Shown: positions 8,967 through 19,377, counted from the first letter of the stretch. The stretch is 59,177 nt of DNA from Eximiradius proteiniborus (GCA_026415495.1 JAOAGZ010000004.1:1-59177), one strand, 5' to 3'. Notes: generated by a model not told the origin, from the letters alone. A program made the numbers and translations.

Positions 8967-10201
8967 TTATTAAATGGAATTTCAATAGCAAAAGTTGTGC
9001 CTTTTCCTAATTGAGTTTCCTTGACAAAAATTTTACCGTTGTGATAGTCTTCAATAATTCGTTTTGCAAGACTAAGCCCAAGCCCCCATCCACGCTTTTT
9101 TGTTGTAAAACCGGGATAGAATAAGTTTCGGCGGACTTTGCTTGTGAGCCCTTTGCCATTATCTTCGACGTAGATAATTGCGTATTTATGGGAAACTTTT
9201 GCTGTGCGGATGATAATCTTACCTTCTTTGTGTTCAATTGCTTCGGCAGCATTTTTAAGCAAGTTTTCAATAACCCAAGCAAGCAAATCCTGATTAGCTT
9301 CGACAGTAATATTTTCGCTGAATTCCCGAATAATTTCAACTTTACGCCCAAGGTGTGGCAAACGTTTTTCGAAATATCTGCAAACTTCATCAATCAGGGT
9401 ATTCAATTCAATTTGCTCTTTTTCCGGCATAGAACCAATTTTGGAGAAGCGAGTAGTGATAATCTGCAGTCGGTTAATATCGTTGCTCATCTCGTTAATT
9501 GTATCTTCAACTGCTTTTGGGTCGTCTTTGGAGAAACGTAATATTTCGAGCCAGGCTAATAAGCTCGACAATGGTGTTCCAAGTTGGTGAGCCGCTTCGC
9601 GAGCCATCCCTACCCAAACTTTGGATTGCTCGTTTTTTCGGACACTACTGAAAGCAACATATCCTATAGCGATAAAAGCTGAGATGATAATCAAGGAAAC
9701 AAATGGAAATAAGCGTAATCTATCAATTAATTCAGAGTGCGTATAGTATATTTTTTGAATTACGACGCCGTTTTCGTCCTCGATAATAATTGGTTCATAA
9801 TTTTCTTTCATTTTTTGAATATAGCGTTTAAGAAAAGCTCGCTGTTCTTCTATAGTCATCATTTTGCTAAGATTAATATTTAGAGTGTAAGAGGCAAAAT
9901 CTTCGAGAGGTTCATCGTTTGCATCAGTCATAATCACCGGAAATGTAATAGTCGGGGTAATTTCATCTAAAAAAAATATAAGATATTCTAAATTTTTTTT
10001 AGGGTCTGAATAATGTTTGTAAGTATTGGAATATAATCTGATGATTCGCTGTTCGTGTTGAATTAATTCATCGACGAGAACCTGAGTAAAAATCACAACA
10101 GCAATAACAATAGAGAAAGCAATTAGCGTAAGCAAAGTTTTAAGTTGCCATTTTCCGTCGGTGCTGAACAGCGATTTTAATAATTTAAAACCATTAAGCA
10201 T
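8963..10201 (-). CDS. sensor histidine kinase
   Basis: Two TM helices, H-box AREAAHQLGTPLSSLLAWLE, N-box NLLKNAAEAIEH, G-boxes DNGKGL and GWGLGLSLAKRI. Confidence 0.92.
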   Translation of the reverse strand: MLNGFKLLKSLFSTDGKWQLKTLLTLIAFSIVIAVVIFTQVLVDELIQHEQRIIRLYSNTYKHYSDPKKNLEYLIFFLDEITPTITFPVIMTDANDEPLEDFASYTLNINLSKMMTIEEQRAFLKRYIQKMKENYEPIIIEDENGVVIQKIYYTHSELIDRLRLFPFVSLIIISAFIAIGYVAFSSVRKNEQSKVWVGMAREAAHQLGTPLSSLLAWLEILRFSKDDPKAVEDTINEMSNDINRLQIITTRFSKIGSMPEKEQIELNTLIDEVCRYFEKRLPHLGRKVEIIREFSENITVEANQDLLAWVIENLLKNAAEAIEHKEGKIIIRTAKVSHKYAIIYVEDNGKGLTSKVRRNLFYPGFTTKKRGWGLGLSLAKRIIEDYHNGKIFVKETQLGKGTTFAIEIPFNN

Positions 10202-10421
10202 ATAATAGAATTATGAATTTTTTTAAATAATGTAAGGTAATTTAAGAAGAAAAATGTAAAAAAATTAACTTTTTTGGTATAATTTTCGTGCGAGCAAGTG
10301 CTTGATTAATTATAATTAATTGTAATGCAAAAACTTATGTAAATTTTTATTTAAATATTGATTAATTAATTTTATATTTGTGATGAAAATAATGTTGTAT
10401 AATTTTTTAAGGAAAAATGGT

Positions 10422-11966
10422 ATGTCTTTTCTGGATAGGGTAAGAGATTTCTTTCAGAGGAAGAAAACAGTAGAAATCGGCGGTGGCGAGCAAGCAATTG
10501 AAAAGCAGAAGAAGATGGGGAAACTCACCGCACGCGAACGCATTCAGTATCTGCTTGACCCAGGGACGTTCCACGAATACGATATGTTTGTTGAGCATAA
10601 AGCAGAAGACTTTGGGATGGACAAGAAATTTTTGCCGGGCGACGGGGTAATTACCGGAACCGGTAACATTCTGGGACATCCGGTTTGCATTTATGCTCAA
10701 GATTTCACTGTAGCAGGCGGTTCTTTAGGACTTGCACACGCAAAGAAAATCACAAAGATGATGGACCACGCGATGAGAATGGGAATGCCACTTATTGGAA
10801 TTAACGATTCAGGTGGCGCTCGAATTCAGGAAGGCGTGAATTCACTTGCTGGTTATGGCGAAATATTTTTCCGTAATACACGCGCATCGGGGGTAATTCC
10901 ACAAATATCGGTTATATTAGGTCCGTGTGCTGGTGGAGCTGTGTATTCACCTGCTTTGACAGACTTTGTGTTTGTAGTAGACAAAATTTCAAAGATGTTT
11001 ATCACCGGTCCAGAAGTAATCAAAACAGTTCTTGGTGAAGAAATTTCGATGGAAGAACTTGGTGGAGCACGCGTACAAGCAGAAATTTCAGGAAACGCAC
11101 ATTTTTATGCAGAAAGTGAGCAGGAATGTTTCGAGCAGATCAAACGCCTTGTTACTTTTATCCCTTGGAACAACAGAAAGAAAGCTGATAAATTCCAGCC
11201 AAAACCACCAATTTTTGATAAACCTATTGCAGAAATACTGCCCAAAGAACCAAATGAACCTTACGACATCCGAGATGTAATAAAGGCTTTGGTGGATAAT
11301 TCAGATTTTCTTGAAGTGCAAGAGCATTGGGCAAAAAACATCGTGATTGGATTTGCAAGAATTAATGGAGAAACAGTTGGAATAGTTGGCAATCAGCCAA
11401 TGGTGCTTGCTGGTGTGCTTGATGTAGATTCGTCGGATAAAGCCGCACGTTTTATTCGTTTTTGCGATGCATTCAATATTCCATTGCTTACACTTGTTGA
11501 TTTGCCGGGATATTTGCCGGGTGTTGACCAGGAGCATGCTGGTGTAATTCGTCACGGAGCAAAAGTGCTGTATGCATATAGCGAAGCAACAGTATTGAAA
11601 ATGACAGTAATATTGCGCAAAGCATATGGTGGTGGTTATATTGCAATGTGTAGCCGCCATTTAGGGGCAGATTTTGTGTTTGCCTGGCCTTCTGCTGAAA
11701 TAGCAGTAATGGGACCGGAAGGCGCGGCAAATATTATTTTCAAGAGCGAAATTGCTAATGCGGCTAACCCAGAAGAAATGCGCAAGCAAAAGGTTGCTGA
11801 ATATATCGAAAAATTTGCTAATCCTTATAAAGCTGCTGCTAATGGATATATTGATGCAGTTATTACGCCAGAAGAAACACGCGACTTCTTAATTCACGCA
11901 TTGTGGGTATCGCAGAACAAAGAGGATGTTCCACCAAAGAAAAAACATGGTGTTCCACCATTCTAA
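10422..11966 (+). CDS. acyl-CoA carboxylase carboxyltransferase (propionyl/methylmalonyl-CoA type)
   Basis: MGKLTARERIQYLLDPGTF, GDGVITGTG, DSGGARIQEGV, GPCAGGAVYSPA, DLPGYLPGVDQEH, YGGGYIAMCSRHLGAD; start chosen at MSFLDRVRDFF because a TATATTTG element abuts the upstream GTG. Confidence 0.95.
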   Translation: MSFLDRVRDFFQRKKTVEIGGGEQAIEKQKKMGKLTARERIQYLLDPGTFHEYDMFVEHKAEDFGMDKKFLPGDGVITGTGNILGHPVCIYAQDFTVAGGSLGLAHAKKITKMMDHAMRMGMPLIGINDSGGARIQEGVNSLAGYGEIFFRNTRASGVIPQISVILGPCAGGAVYSPALTDFVFVVDKISKMFITGPEVIKTVLGEEISMEELGGARVQAEISGNAHFYAESEQECFEQIKRLVTFIPWNNRKKADKFQPKPPIFDKPIAEILPKEPNEPYDIRDVIKALVDNSDFLEVQEHWAKNIVIGFARINGETVGIVGNQPMVLAGVLDVDSSDKAARFIRFCDAFNIPLLTLVDLPGYLPGVDQEHAGVIRHGAKVLYAYSEATVLKMTVILRKAYGGGYIAMCSRHLGADFVFAWPSAEIAVMGPEGAANIIFKSEIANAANPEEMRKQKVAEYIEKFANPYKAAANGYIDAVITPEETRDFLIHALWVSQNKEDVPPKKKHGVPPF

Positions 11967-11976
11967 TGGAGTAGAG

Positions 11977-12291
11977 ATGAATAACGAAAATTTAGGAAAG
12001 ATAATTCTTGACGATACAGTTTACGAAACGCAACTGACTAAAAAATTTGTTGCGAGAAAAAAATATGCTCCGAAAGATCCGAAAAAAGTAACGGCTTTTA
12101 TTCCGGGTGTGATACGGGAAGTGTATATAAAAATCGGAGATAATGTAAAAGCCGGGGACAAGTTGCTTGTGCTGGAAGCAATGAAAATGAGAAATACTAT
12201 TAAATCTCCAATGAATGGTAAGATTAGATATGTTGCTGTTTCGACTGGCAAATCAGTTGCTAAAGATGAACTTTTAGTTGAATTTGAATAA
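11977..12291 (+). CDS. biotin/lipoyl attachment domain protein (biotin carboxyl carrier)
   Basis: Canonical LVLEAMKMRN biotinylation motif; start set at MNNENLGKIILD. Confidence 0.92.
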   Translation: MNNENLGKIILDDTVYETQLTKKFVARKKYAPKDPKKVTAFIPGVIREVYIKIGDNVKAGDKLLVLEAMKMRNTIKSPMNGKIRYVAVSTGKSVAKDELLVEFE

Positions 12292-12310
12292 AGTATTCAG
12301 GAAATAATAA

Positions 12311-12343
12311 AAAAGAGACGTAATAAATTACGTCTCTTTTTTT
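12311..12343 (+). terminator. Rho-independent terminator
   Basis: aaaagagacgtaat-aa-attacgtctcttttttt. Confidence 0.85.
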
Positions 12344-12358
12344 ATATAAACATTTCTT

Positions 12359-14524
12359 TTATAACATTCCGCTTCGTTTCCGAATGAACCATTCTGCTGA
12401 AAGAAGCAGAACAACAAGAATAAGCAAATAAGGTAAGTTCCAGATAATTATGTCGTTGCGTTTTTTTATGCTTCGTTCTGTAAAGAATCTATTTTTTTGA
12501 ATATCATCAACAATAGATGAAACATCACCGGAATAATAGAATTTCCCGCCGGTAATTTCAGCAATTTTTCTGAGAAGCGGTTCATTCATTTTTAGGTTCA
12601 GGTACTCAATAGAAATTTCCCCGATGGAAAATCTGCCATCATCTGTGCCCAGAACGTTGTTGTTGAGAGTTGCCTCTGCTGAAAAGGAATAATCGCCCGA
12701 AGGGAGGCCTTCTATTGTTGCATAGTAGTTGCCCTGACCTGTGGGGGCAAGAGTGATTTCGCGAGTGTCGCTTTTACCAGAAACTTTAACTTTAAGATTT
12801 GCTTTCTCGATAGGATTGTAGGCAGCGTCGTAAACTTCACCAAAAAGTTCGACTACTTCATTTTCATTATAAAATTTACGCGAAGGACGGACTTTAACTG
12901 GTTTGGTTTGCTCGGCAATGGAAAGCCATCGCAAACTGTTGTTGATAAAAATGTTTAACAAATCTTCGGCATTGCGTCCTTTCGCAAGTTCCGAGGCGTA
13001 ACCAAAAAGCTTCCATCTATGCAAACCATATCCCATCAGAGCAATAGATTTACTATTTTGAAAATGCCGGGACATAATTAAAGGCTCATTTAATGGAGCG
13101 TTGTTGATTTTCATTGTGGCTAATACTTCGCTTTCCGTTTTCGGACGAACAAATGTTTCGGTTCGAAACAGAGGCGGGAGTGAATTCCAAAGTTTAAGGT
13201 CATCGTCGCTACCGGTAATTCTCAAAATCGGAGAAGAGAGAGCTGGCGTTTTGAAATCAGGAACTACAAGTAATTCTTGTGGTCGTGAGGATACTACAAC
13301 AAAAGGCAGATAATTCTGAAATTCTTTAAGTTTATTGTAGTCAGTAGTTTGAGAAGCGATAAAAAGAAGAGGCTTCCCACGTTCTAATTCAAGTTTTATC
13401 ATATCTATTACATTTTTCGGAGTTGATTGGATAGGAAAACCAACAAAAACGATAAGTTCGCTGGCTTGGAGAACTTTCGGATTAGGTGTTTCGTAGAATT
13501 CAGCACCTTTTTTCTGAATAAATTCTTTTATTTCGACGCCTTTTTCGAGCGAAATTGATTGTTTAATCATTGACAAATCAGGTGATGGAGAACCGGCAAA
13601 AATTGCAAAATTACGTTTATTTTCCAGGACACGAATAAATTCTGAAATTGAGTTATTTTTTCGGGTAATTTCATTTTCGATTGGGTCAATCTGTGCGGTT
13701 ATTTTATGAGTTCCGGGTTTGGTGGGAGTATATTCGAAATTGTGAAAATAACGTTCTCTACCCGGCTCAATGAATATATCTTGTTCTCCGATTTTTTCTT
13801 CATTAGAGAATAGCTTTAATTTCAAAGTTTTATTAGAAAATCCATTTGCTTTGAAATTGACCATAATTTGGATTTTATTATCGACATAAGCAATTTCATT
13901 TGTAACAATTGATAATACAGCAATATCAACTGGCTCAGTGGTATCGCCAATACCAACAACGTAAAATGGAGCAGTGAAACGCTCGGCATCAAAAATTGGA
14001 TTTGAACCAGCATTGTAGGCACCGTCAGTGAATAACACCACAGCTCGAATATTTTCTTCGTCGCGGTATCTATCTAATCGGCGAAGTGCTTTTGAAATAT
14101 CAGTTGTTCTGCCATTAAAGGCTAAACTATCTATGTTGAACTTATCTAATTGTTTGACATCGCTATCAAAAAGGAAGGTAATATTATCGAGATTATCAAT
14201 ATTTGAGTTAATCAAAGAATTTTTGAAAGCATCGGCACGATTGCCTTTTGCATCAGTAGTGCCGGCAGAAATTGAATTATCGAGAAGAATAGCTATTTTA
14301 GGTTTTTCGATAAATGCACGAGTAATTGAATATATAGGTTCAAAAATAGCAAAGATTAAAATTGCGAGGGCAAATCCACGAAGAGCAATAAGCAGATAGC
14401 GTTTTTTTTCGGAAATTGGAGGAATTGTTGTTTTGTATGCCCAAAAAGACAGCCCAAATCCAGCTATAATAAATAAAACCAAAAGCCACCAGTAACCAGA
14501 AATAACTAAATTGTATGAATTCAT
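12359..14524 (-). CDS. VWA-domain-like membrane protein
   Basis: N-terminal TM helices, IAILLDNSISAG (MIDAS-like), VVLFTDGAYNAG, C-terminal TM; start set at MNSYNLVISGYW. Confidence 0.75.
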   Translation of the reverse strand: MNSYNLVISGYWWLLVLFIIAGFGLSFWAYKTTIPPISEKKRYLLIALRGFALAILIFAIFEPIYSITRAFIEKPKIAILLDNSISAGTTDAKGNRADAFKNSLINSNIDNLDNITFLFDSDVKQLDKFNIDSLAFNGRTTDISKALRRLDRYRDEENIRAVVLFTDGAYNAGSNPIFDAERFTAPFYVVGIGDTTEPVDIAVLSIVTNEIAYVDNKIQIMVNFKANGFSNKTLKLKLFSNEEKIGEQDIFIEPGRERYFHNFEYTPTKPGTHKITAQIDPIENEITRKNNSISEFIRVLENKRNFAIFAGSPSPDLSMIKQSISLEKGVEIKEFIQKKGAEFYETPNPKVLQASELIVFVGFPIQSTPKNVIDMIKLELERGKPLLFIASQTTDYNKLKEFQNYLPFVVVSSRPQELLVVPDFKTPALSSPILRITGSDDDLKLWNSLPPLFRTETFVRPKTESEVLATMKINNAPLNEPLIMSRHFQNSKSIALMGYGLHRWKLFGYASELAKGRNAEDLLNIFINNSLRWLSIAEQTKPVKVRPSRKFYNENEVVELFGEVYDAAYNPIEKANLKVKVSGKSDTREITLAPTGQGNYYATIEGLPSGDYSFSAEATLNNNVLGTDDGRFSIGEISIEYLNLKMNEPLLRKIAEITGGKFYYSGDVSSIVDDIQKNRFFTERSIKKRNDIIIWNLPYLLILVVLLLSAEWFIRKRSGML

Positions 14525-14740
14525 AACGTGTATTTTTAAATAAAACAAATATGAAAATATGATAACGAAATAACAGCGAAAATATGAAAAATAAATTAGT
14601 AAATCATAAGAAGAAAATCATAATACAGTTGTTTGAATTCATCAATTATTCATAATTCGTTTAGATTTTTTTTGTTAAATCTTGTATTTTTCTTTATATT
14701 AAATGAATAAATAAATGATATTGTTTAATACAAAGGACTT

Positions 14741-16390
14741 ATGATGAAATCCAGATTAATTTTATTAATGCTAATTTTTGCCTTTACATCAGAAGTATAT
14801 CCTTGCACAAACTTTCTGGTAACGAAAGGAGCTTCGGCAGATGGTTCGACAATGATTTCTTATTCGGCAGATGCCGGTGGATTTATGGAGCCATTATATT
14901 ATGCACCTGCTGCAAAACATCCCGAAGGGTCGTGGGTTGATATTTATGAGTGGGATAGCGGCAAACATCTTGGCAAAATAAAGCAAGTGCCTGAAACATA
15001 TAAAGTAATTGGAAATATGAATGAATATCAGGTAGCAATTGGAGAAACAACGTTTGGTGGACGTGAGGAACTGCGGGACACAAACGCAATAATGGATTAT
15101 GGTTCGCTTATGTATATAGCATTGCAAAGAGCTAAAACCGCACGTGAAGCAATTAGAGTAATGACAGAGCTTGTTGCTGAGTACGGTTATTATAGCTCGG
15201 GGGAATCTTTCTCTGTTGCTGATCCTGATGAAGTTTGGATACTTGAAATGATAAGCAAAGGACCATACGAAAAAGGTGCTGTTTGGGTAGCTGTTCGTAT
15301 TCCAGACGGATATGTAGCGGCTCACGCTAACCAAGCACGCATCAGACAATTTCCGATGAATGACCCTAATAATTGTTTGTATGCACCGGATGTGATTTCT
15401 TTTGCTATTGCACGAAGCTACTACAATCCGAAACAGGGACCATTCAGCTTTGCTGACACATATTGCCCACTCGACGCGAGCAGTTTGCTGTTTTGCGAGG
15501 GAAGAGTATGGAGTTTGTTTAGACGTGCAGCACCATCTCTGAATTTATCGAGTGATTATTGGCGTGCATACGAAGGAGAAGAACCTTATCCATTATATAT
15601 CAAGCCGGACAAGAAGCTTACTCCACAAGATGTGATGAGATTAATGCGCGATCATTTCAACGATACAGAATTTGATATGACCAAAGGACTTGCAGCAGAA
15701 CCTTTTGGCAATCCATACAGATGGAAACCGCTTGCATTTAAAATATTCGGCGACACAACAACTTATGCCTGGGAAAGACCAATTTCGACACAGCAAACAG
15801 CATTTTCCTTTGTATCGCAAAGCAGAAGTTTCTTGCCAAGAGAAATTGCCGGAGTATTTTGGTATGGAGTTGATGATACCTATTCTACTGTTTATGTGCC
15901 ACTTTATGTAGGTGCAATGAACGATATTCCAAAATGTTTCAGAGGTGGTAGTATCAAAGAACTTGATTTGAATTCTGCTTTTTGGATATTCAATCTGGTT
16001 GCAAACCTTGCATATACAAAATACTCATATATTATCAAAGACATTCAGGTTGTGCAGAAGCGTCTTGAAAGTAAGTATGAGATGTTTCAGCCAATAATTG
16101 AGAAGGCGGCAAATGAGTTGTATCAGAAAGATAAAGCTTCGGCAATACAATTTTTGAGCGATTATTCATTGAATGAGTCTCAAAAAATGTTTGATGAATG
16201 GTTTACTCTCTGGAAGCAATTAGTTGTAAAATATAATGATGGCTATATTAATGATGTGAACGTTGATAACGGGCGTCATCCAAAGGGTGTAGGTTATGGC
16301 GACGAATTTTTCAAACGTGTTGTCAAAGAAAAACCTGGTTATTTCGAAGTAAAAATGAAGAAGAAAAAAGACAAAAAGAAAGGAAAATAA
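14741..16390 (+). CDS. C69 family dipeptidase
   Basis: Signal peptide followed by CTNFLVTKGASADGSTMISYSAD, typical of Ntn-type C69 peptidases. Confidence 0.9.
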   Translation: MMKSRLILLMLIFAFTSEVYPCTNFLVTKGASADGSTMISYSADAGGFMEPLYYAPAAKHPEGSWVDIYEWDSGKHLGKIKQVPETYKVIGNMNEYQVAIGETTFGGREELRDTNAIMDYGSLMYIALQRAKTAREAIRVMTELVAEYGYYSSGESFSVADPDEVWILEMISKGPYEKGAVWVAVRIPDGYVAAHANQARIRQFPMNDPNNCLYAPDVISFAIARSYYNPKQGPFSFADTYCPLDASSLLFCEGRVWSLFRRAAPSLNLSSDYWRAYEGEEPYPLYIKPDKKLTPQDVMRLMRDHFNDTEFDMTKGLAAEPFGNPYRWKPLAFKIFGDTTTYAWERPISTQQTAFSFVSQSRSFLPREIAGVFWYGVDDTYSTVYVPLYVGAMNDIPKCFRGGSIKELDLNSAFWIFNLVANLAYTKYSYIIKDIQVVQKRLESKYEMFQPIIEKAANELYQKDKASAIQFLSDYSLNESQKMFDEWFTLWKQLVVKYNDGYINDVNVDNGRHPKGVGYGDEFFKRVVKEKPGYFEVKMKKKKDKKKGK

Positions 16391-16399
16391 ATGTTAGAA

Positions 16400-16428
16400 A
16401 AGGCGTATCGCAAAATACGCCTTTTTTA
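16400..16428 (+). terminator. Rho-independent terminator
   Basis: aggcgtat-cgcaaa-atacgcctttttt. Confidence 0.85.
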
Positions 16429-16540
16429 TTTTAACAAATTGCGTTTGAATGGTAAATAAATTCATTGGCAAAGGCACATAAGAATGTAATCAATATTTCA
16501 TTGATAAAATTGTAATTTAAGGAACATACAGCAATGAACA

Positions 16541-16570
16541 AAAAAGAGGCTGATTTAGAAGTCAGCCTCT
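16541..16570 (-). terminator. Rho-independent terminator
   Basis: Minus strand: gaggctga-loop-tcagcctc followed by tttttt. Confidence 0.75.
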
Positions 16571-16597
16571 TCCCTATTCGATTGCGATAATTATCAA

Positions 16598-17314
16598 TTA
16601 AGGTTTTTCGAAAATTTTGTCGTCCAAAGCACTATCGATTTCATATTCATCAAAGTTGAATACCATAACAGTATTTCCATTAATTTTTAATTCAATTACA
16701 GATGGAACGATAGCTCCGCCAACTTTTGTTTTTTCTTCAAAAACATATTCGATTGTATTAGATTCATCATCTTTCTTTACTTCAGCCCTTAATTTATAGA
16801 ACCAATTAGTAATTTCATCAAGATAGATAGTGGAGATATCGTTATCTTTGTCTGTCATTTTAATAGTAATGTAGTTCTTGTCATCAATAGTTTCTTTGCC
16901 AAGATACTCAAATGAATAGCCTTCTTCACCGTATTTGACGATAGGAGAATTAAGGAAGTCGAAAATCTGCAAAATTTGGTCTTTTGCGGCATCGGGTAAA
17001 TTTTTCTTATCTTTAGAACCAGTGAGAGGATTGACCATCCAAGCTTTTTTGCCATCAAAGGCTTGAATAATAGTATTGCCCATATATTCGATTTCAATTC
17101 TGACTTTGTCTGGTCTCTTGATTTTGTAAACAATAGGAATTTGTTCGCCTTGCTCAGCAATGAACTGACTGCCGTGGATAACGAAAGTTTCAATTTTATC
17201 TAATGCTTCTTTGTTCATTGCTTTAATAGCATTTTTCATTATATCATCGATATTCTGAGAATAGAGAAAATTTGCAGAAGCAAATAAAAAGATTAAAAGC
17301 AAAAATTTTTTCAT
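16598..17314 (-). CDS. LolA-like outer membrane lipoprotein-sorting/carrier family protein
   Basis: Signal peptide MKKFLLLIFLFASANFLYSQ; VYKIKRPDKVRIEIEYMGNTIIQAFDGKKAWMVNP pattern of LolA-like folds. Confidence 0.65.
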   Translation of the reverse strand: MKKFLLLIFLFASANFLYSQNIDDIMKNAIKAMNKEALDKIETFVIHGSQFIAEQGEQIPIVYKIKRPDKVRIEIEYMGNTIIQAFDGKKAWMVNPLTGSKDKKNLPDAAKDQILQIFDFLNSPIVKYGEEGYSFEYLGKETIDDKNYITIKMTDKDNDISTIYLDEITNWFYKLRAEVKKDDESNTIEYVFEEKTKVGGAIVPSVIELKINGNTVMVFNFDEYEIDSALDDKIFEKP

Positions 17315-17374
17315 AACTACCTCTAATTATTGATTTTTAAAAATAAGTAAAAAATAATATATAATAAAGCAATA

Positions 17375-18262
17375 TTAATAATTTCCATTTTTTTCCAAGA
17401 AAGTGCCTAATTCTGAAATAATCACAGCGGAAAACAGCAAAGTTGCTCCGAAAATTTCGGTATTCGACATAGTTTCATTCAAAAAGATAACAGCCACTGA
17501 ACTTGCTACAATAGGTTCGAGCGAAAAAATTAATGCAGCCTTGACAGGTGTAGTGTATCTTTGAATGCTTGTATGGATAAATGTAACAAAAAATGATGCT
17601 AATACAGCATTAAAAGCTAATGAAATTAAAAGCATATTATCAAATTTTACAACCCAAGAACTATCCTCGAAAGTAACAAAATAAACAAGAGCAATAATCG
17701 ATGATGCAACAAACTGCAAAAAAACCAACTGAGCAGTTATTGAGCGATTTTCAATTTTTTTTGTAAATACATCCATATATGTAATATAGAAAGCCCAAAA
17801 CATTGTGGAGAAGAGAGTAAGGACATCGCCGATATTAATATTATCAAAGTCTGGATTTGTGAAAATCCATAGTCCAATCATAGCAACAAAAACTCCCCAG
17901 AAAGAGTATTTGTTAATTTTTTTGCGACAAATTATGTAATATACAATCGGGGTAAGTGGAACAGTGATGCCAGTAATAAAAGCAGATTTTGAAACAGTTG
18001 TATATTTCAAACCAATAGTTTGAAGCAAGAAACCACCACCAAAAAACAAACCTAAGATTAATCCATTTATTAGAGTTTTATTCTGAATTTTAAATAATTT
18101 CTTGTTAAAGAAAATAACACATAGGAATATAGCAATACTAAAACGCATCAGAATATACACACTTGGAGAGGTGAAATCTAATCCTATTTTAGTAAAAACA
18201 AAAGTTCCGCCCCAGATGAAAGTAACTAAAAAAAGGGAAAGCTCGGCATAGAAAGGCTTCAA
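17375..18262 (-). CDS. DMT/EamA family transporter
   Basis: About 10 TM; FIWGGTFVFTKIGLDFTSP, LEPIVASSVAVIFLNETMS. Confidence 0.9.
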   Translation of the reverse strand: MKPFYAELSLFLVTFIWGGTFVFTKIGLDFTSPSVYILMRFSIAIFLCVIFFNKKLFKIQNKTLINGLILGLFFGGGFLLQTIGLKYTTVSKSAFITGITVPLTPIVYYIICRKKINKYSFWGVFVAMIGLWIFTNPDFDNINIGDVLTLFSTMFWAFYITYMDVFTKKIENRSITAQLVFLQFVASSIIALVYFVTFEDSSWVVKFDNMLLISLAFNAVLASFFVTFIHTSIQRYTTPVKAALIFSLEPIVASSVAVIFLNETMSNTEIFGATLLFSAVIISELGTFLEKNGNY

Positions 18263-19377
18263 TCAGTTACTCCGTCGTTATGTTCAATATCGTTTAAGAC
18301 AGGAAGATTTTTGTTATTGCTATTTTCTTGATTTTGCATTTGCTTTTTAGCTTGATTTTGGCGTCTCAATTGATTAAAGTTAATTGAAGGAGTAAGTTTA
18401 ACGTGATTTCTAATTATTCCACGTGCCCGAAGAGTATCTTCGGCATACAAATATCTTTCTTTATTAGGTAAGCTGGAGCGAGCTTCTTTTGGAATTTGAA
18501 TAATAGGAATAAGAGCTTCTTCAACTTCGAGTGGATTATCCGGCAATTGGACGACGCCATCTTTGTTAGAGGTAAAATCGAGCCAAGGACCACCACGAGG
18601 ACGCGAATAATCAAAATGACCAAGCAAAATAACTGGTGTTCCACTGAAAGGGATGAGTTTGCCGCTGGTATCTTTTTTAGCGGATTCGCCCCAACTAAAT
18701 AGCCATTGAGCATCATCTAAAAACTGACGTAAGCAGGAATGCGAAACAGGACGGCCTGGCATTTCAAATTGATGGAAGGCACTGCCAGCTGCGACATGGA
18801 AATTGAAAGTGAAAGGCATAACCCAAGTGCTATCGAGAGAGGAACGACGAAGACGTTCTTTCCATACGAGAGCATATTTGCCCGGGAATGACGGAGTACG
18901 TTCCTTACCAGAATTAACGGCAGCAAATCGAACTAATTTGCCATTTTCGTAGCACCCATAGGCTTGCTTATCAATGGAAACTAAAATTATTTTTTTAATA
19001 TTTTGTGCAGGTGGATAATTATGAGGGAAAATTGAATAATCGAGGATATTGTTTGTAAAATTTTCAGGGACAATAATTTTTTCACCATTCCGGATAAACC
19101 GCAATTCTTTTCGGTTCAACGTCATAATGATTTTTTGGGCAACAGATTTATCGATGCTATCGGGAACGGAAGAAAAGATTGAATCAAGAGTGCTCCGATT
19201 ATGAATTTCTACAAGATTATACTTAATGTATGGTGGCTCGTAGAAATCGGTATTAGTATGTTCAGTTTCAGAATTTGGAGAATTTTCAAGATTTTCTTGA
19301 AAATTTTCGTCATTTTGGCTACAACTTGTTAGAATAATTAAAATTATAGCAAAAAAGGTGAAAAATTTGTGTATCAT
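18259..19377 (-). CDS. L,D-transpeptidase (YkuD domain) protein
   Basis: Lipoprotein-like N-terminus (ILTSCSQ); FHQFEMPGRPVSHSCLRQFLDDAQWLF matches the YkuD catalytic Cys/Arg region. Confidence 0.8.
   Translation of the reverse strand: MIHKFFTFFAIILIILTSCSQNDENFQENLENSPNSETEHTNTDFYEPPYIKYNLVEIHNRSTLDSIFSSVPDSIDKSVAQKIIMTLNRKELRFIRNGEKIIVPENFTNNILDYSIFPHNYPPAQNIKKIILVSIDKQAYGCYENGKLVRFAAVNSGKERTPSFPGKYALVWKERLRRSSLDSTWVMPFTFNFHVAAGSAFHQFEMPGRPVSHSCLRQFLDDAQWLFSWGESAKKDTSGKLIPFSGTPVILLGHFDYSRPRGGPWLDFTSNKDGVVQLPDNPLEVEEALIPIIQIPKEARSSLPNKERYLYAEDTLRARGIIRNHVKLTPSINFNQLRRQNQAKKQMQNQENSNNKNLPVLNDIEHNDGVTD

Noticed and set aside
10380-10421. Upstream GTG start of the carboxyltransferase ORF
   Set aside because: The GTG overlaps a TATATTTG promoter-like element; the ATG at 10422 with A/G-rich leader fits family N-termini better
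11926-11976. 5' extension of the biotin carrier ORF
   Set aside because: Overlaps the 3' end of the carboxyltransferase in another frame; ATG at 11977 is the more likely start
14894-15349. 151-aa minus-strand ORF
   Set aside because: Antisense shadow of the C69 dipeptidase gene
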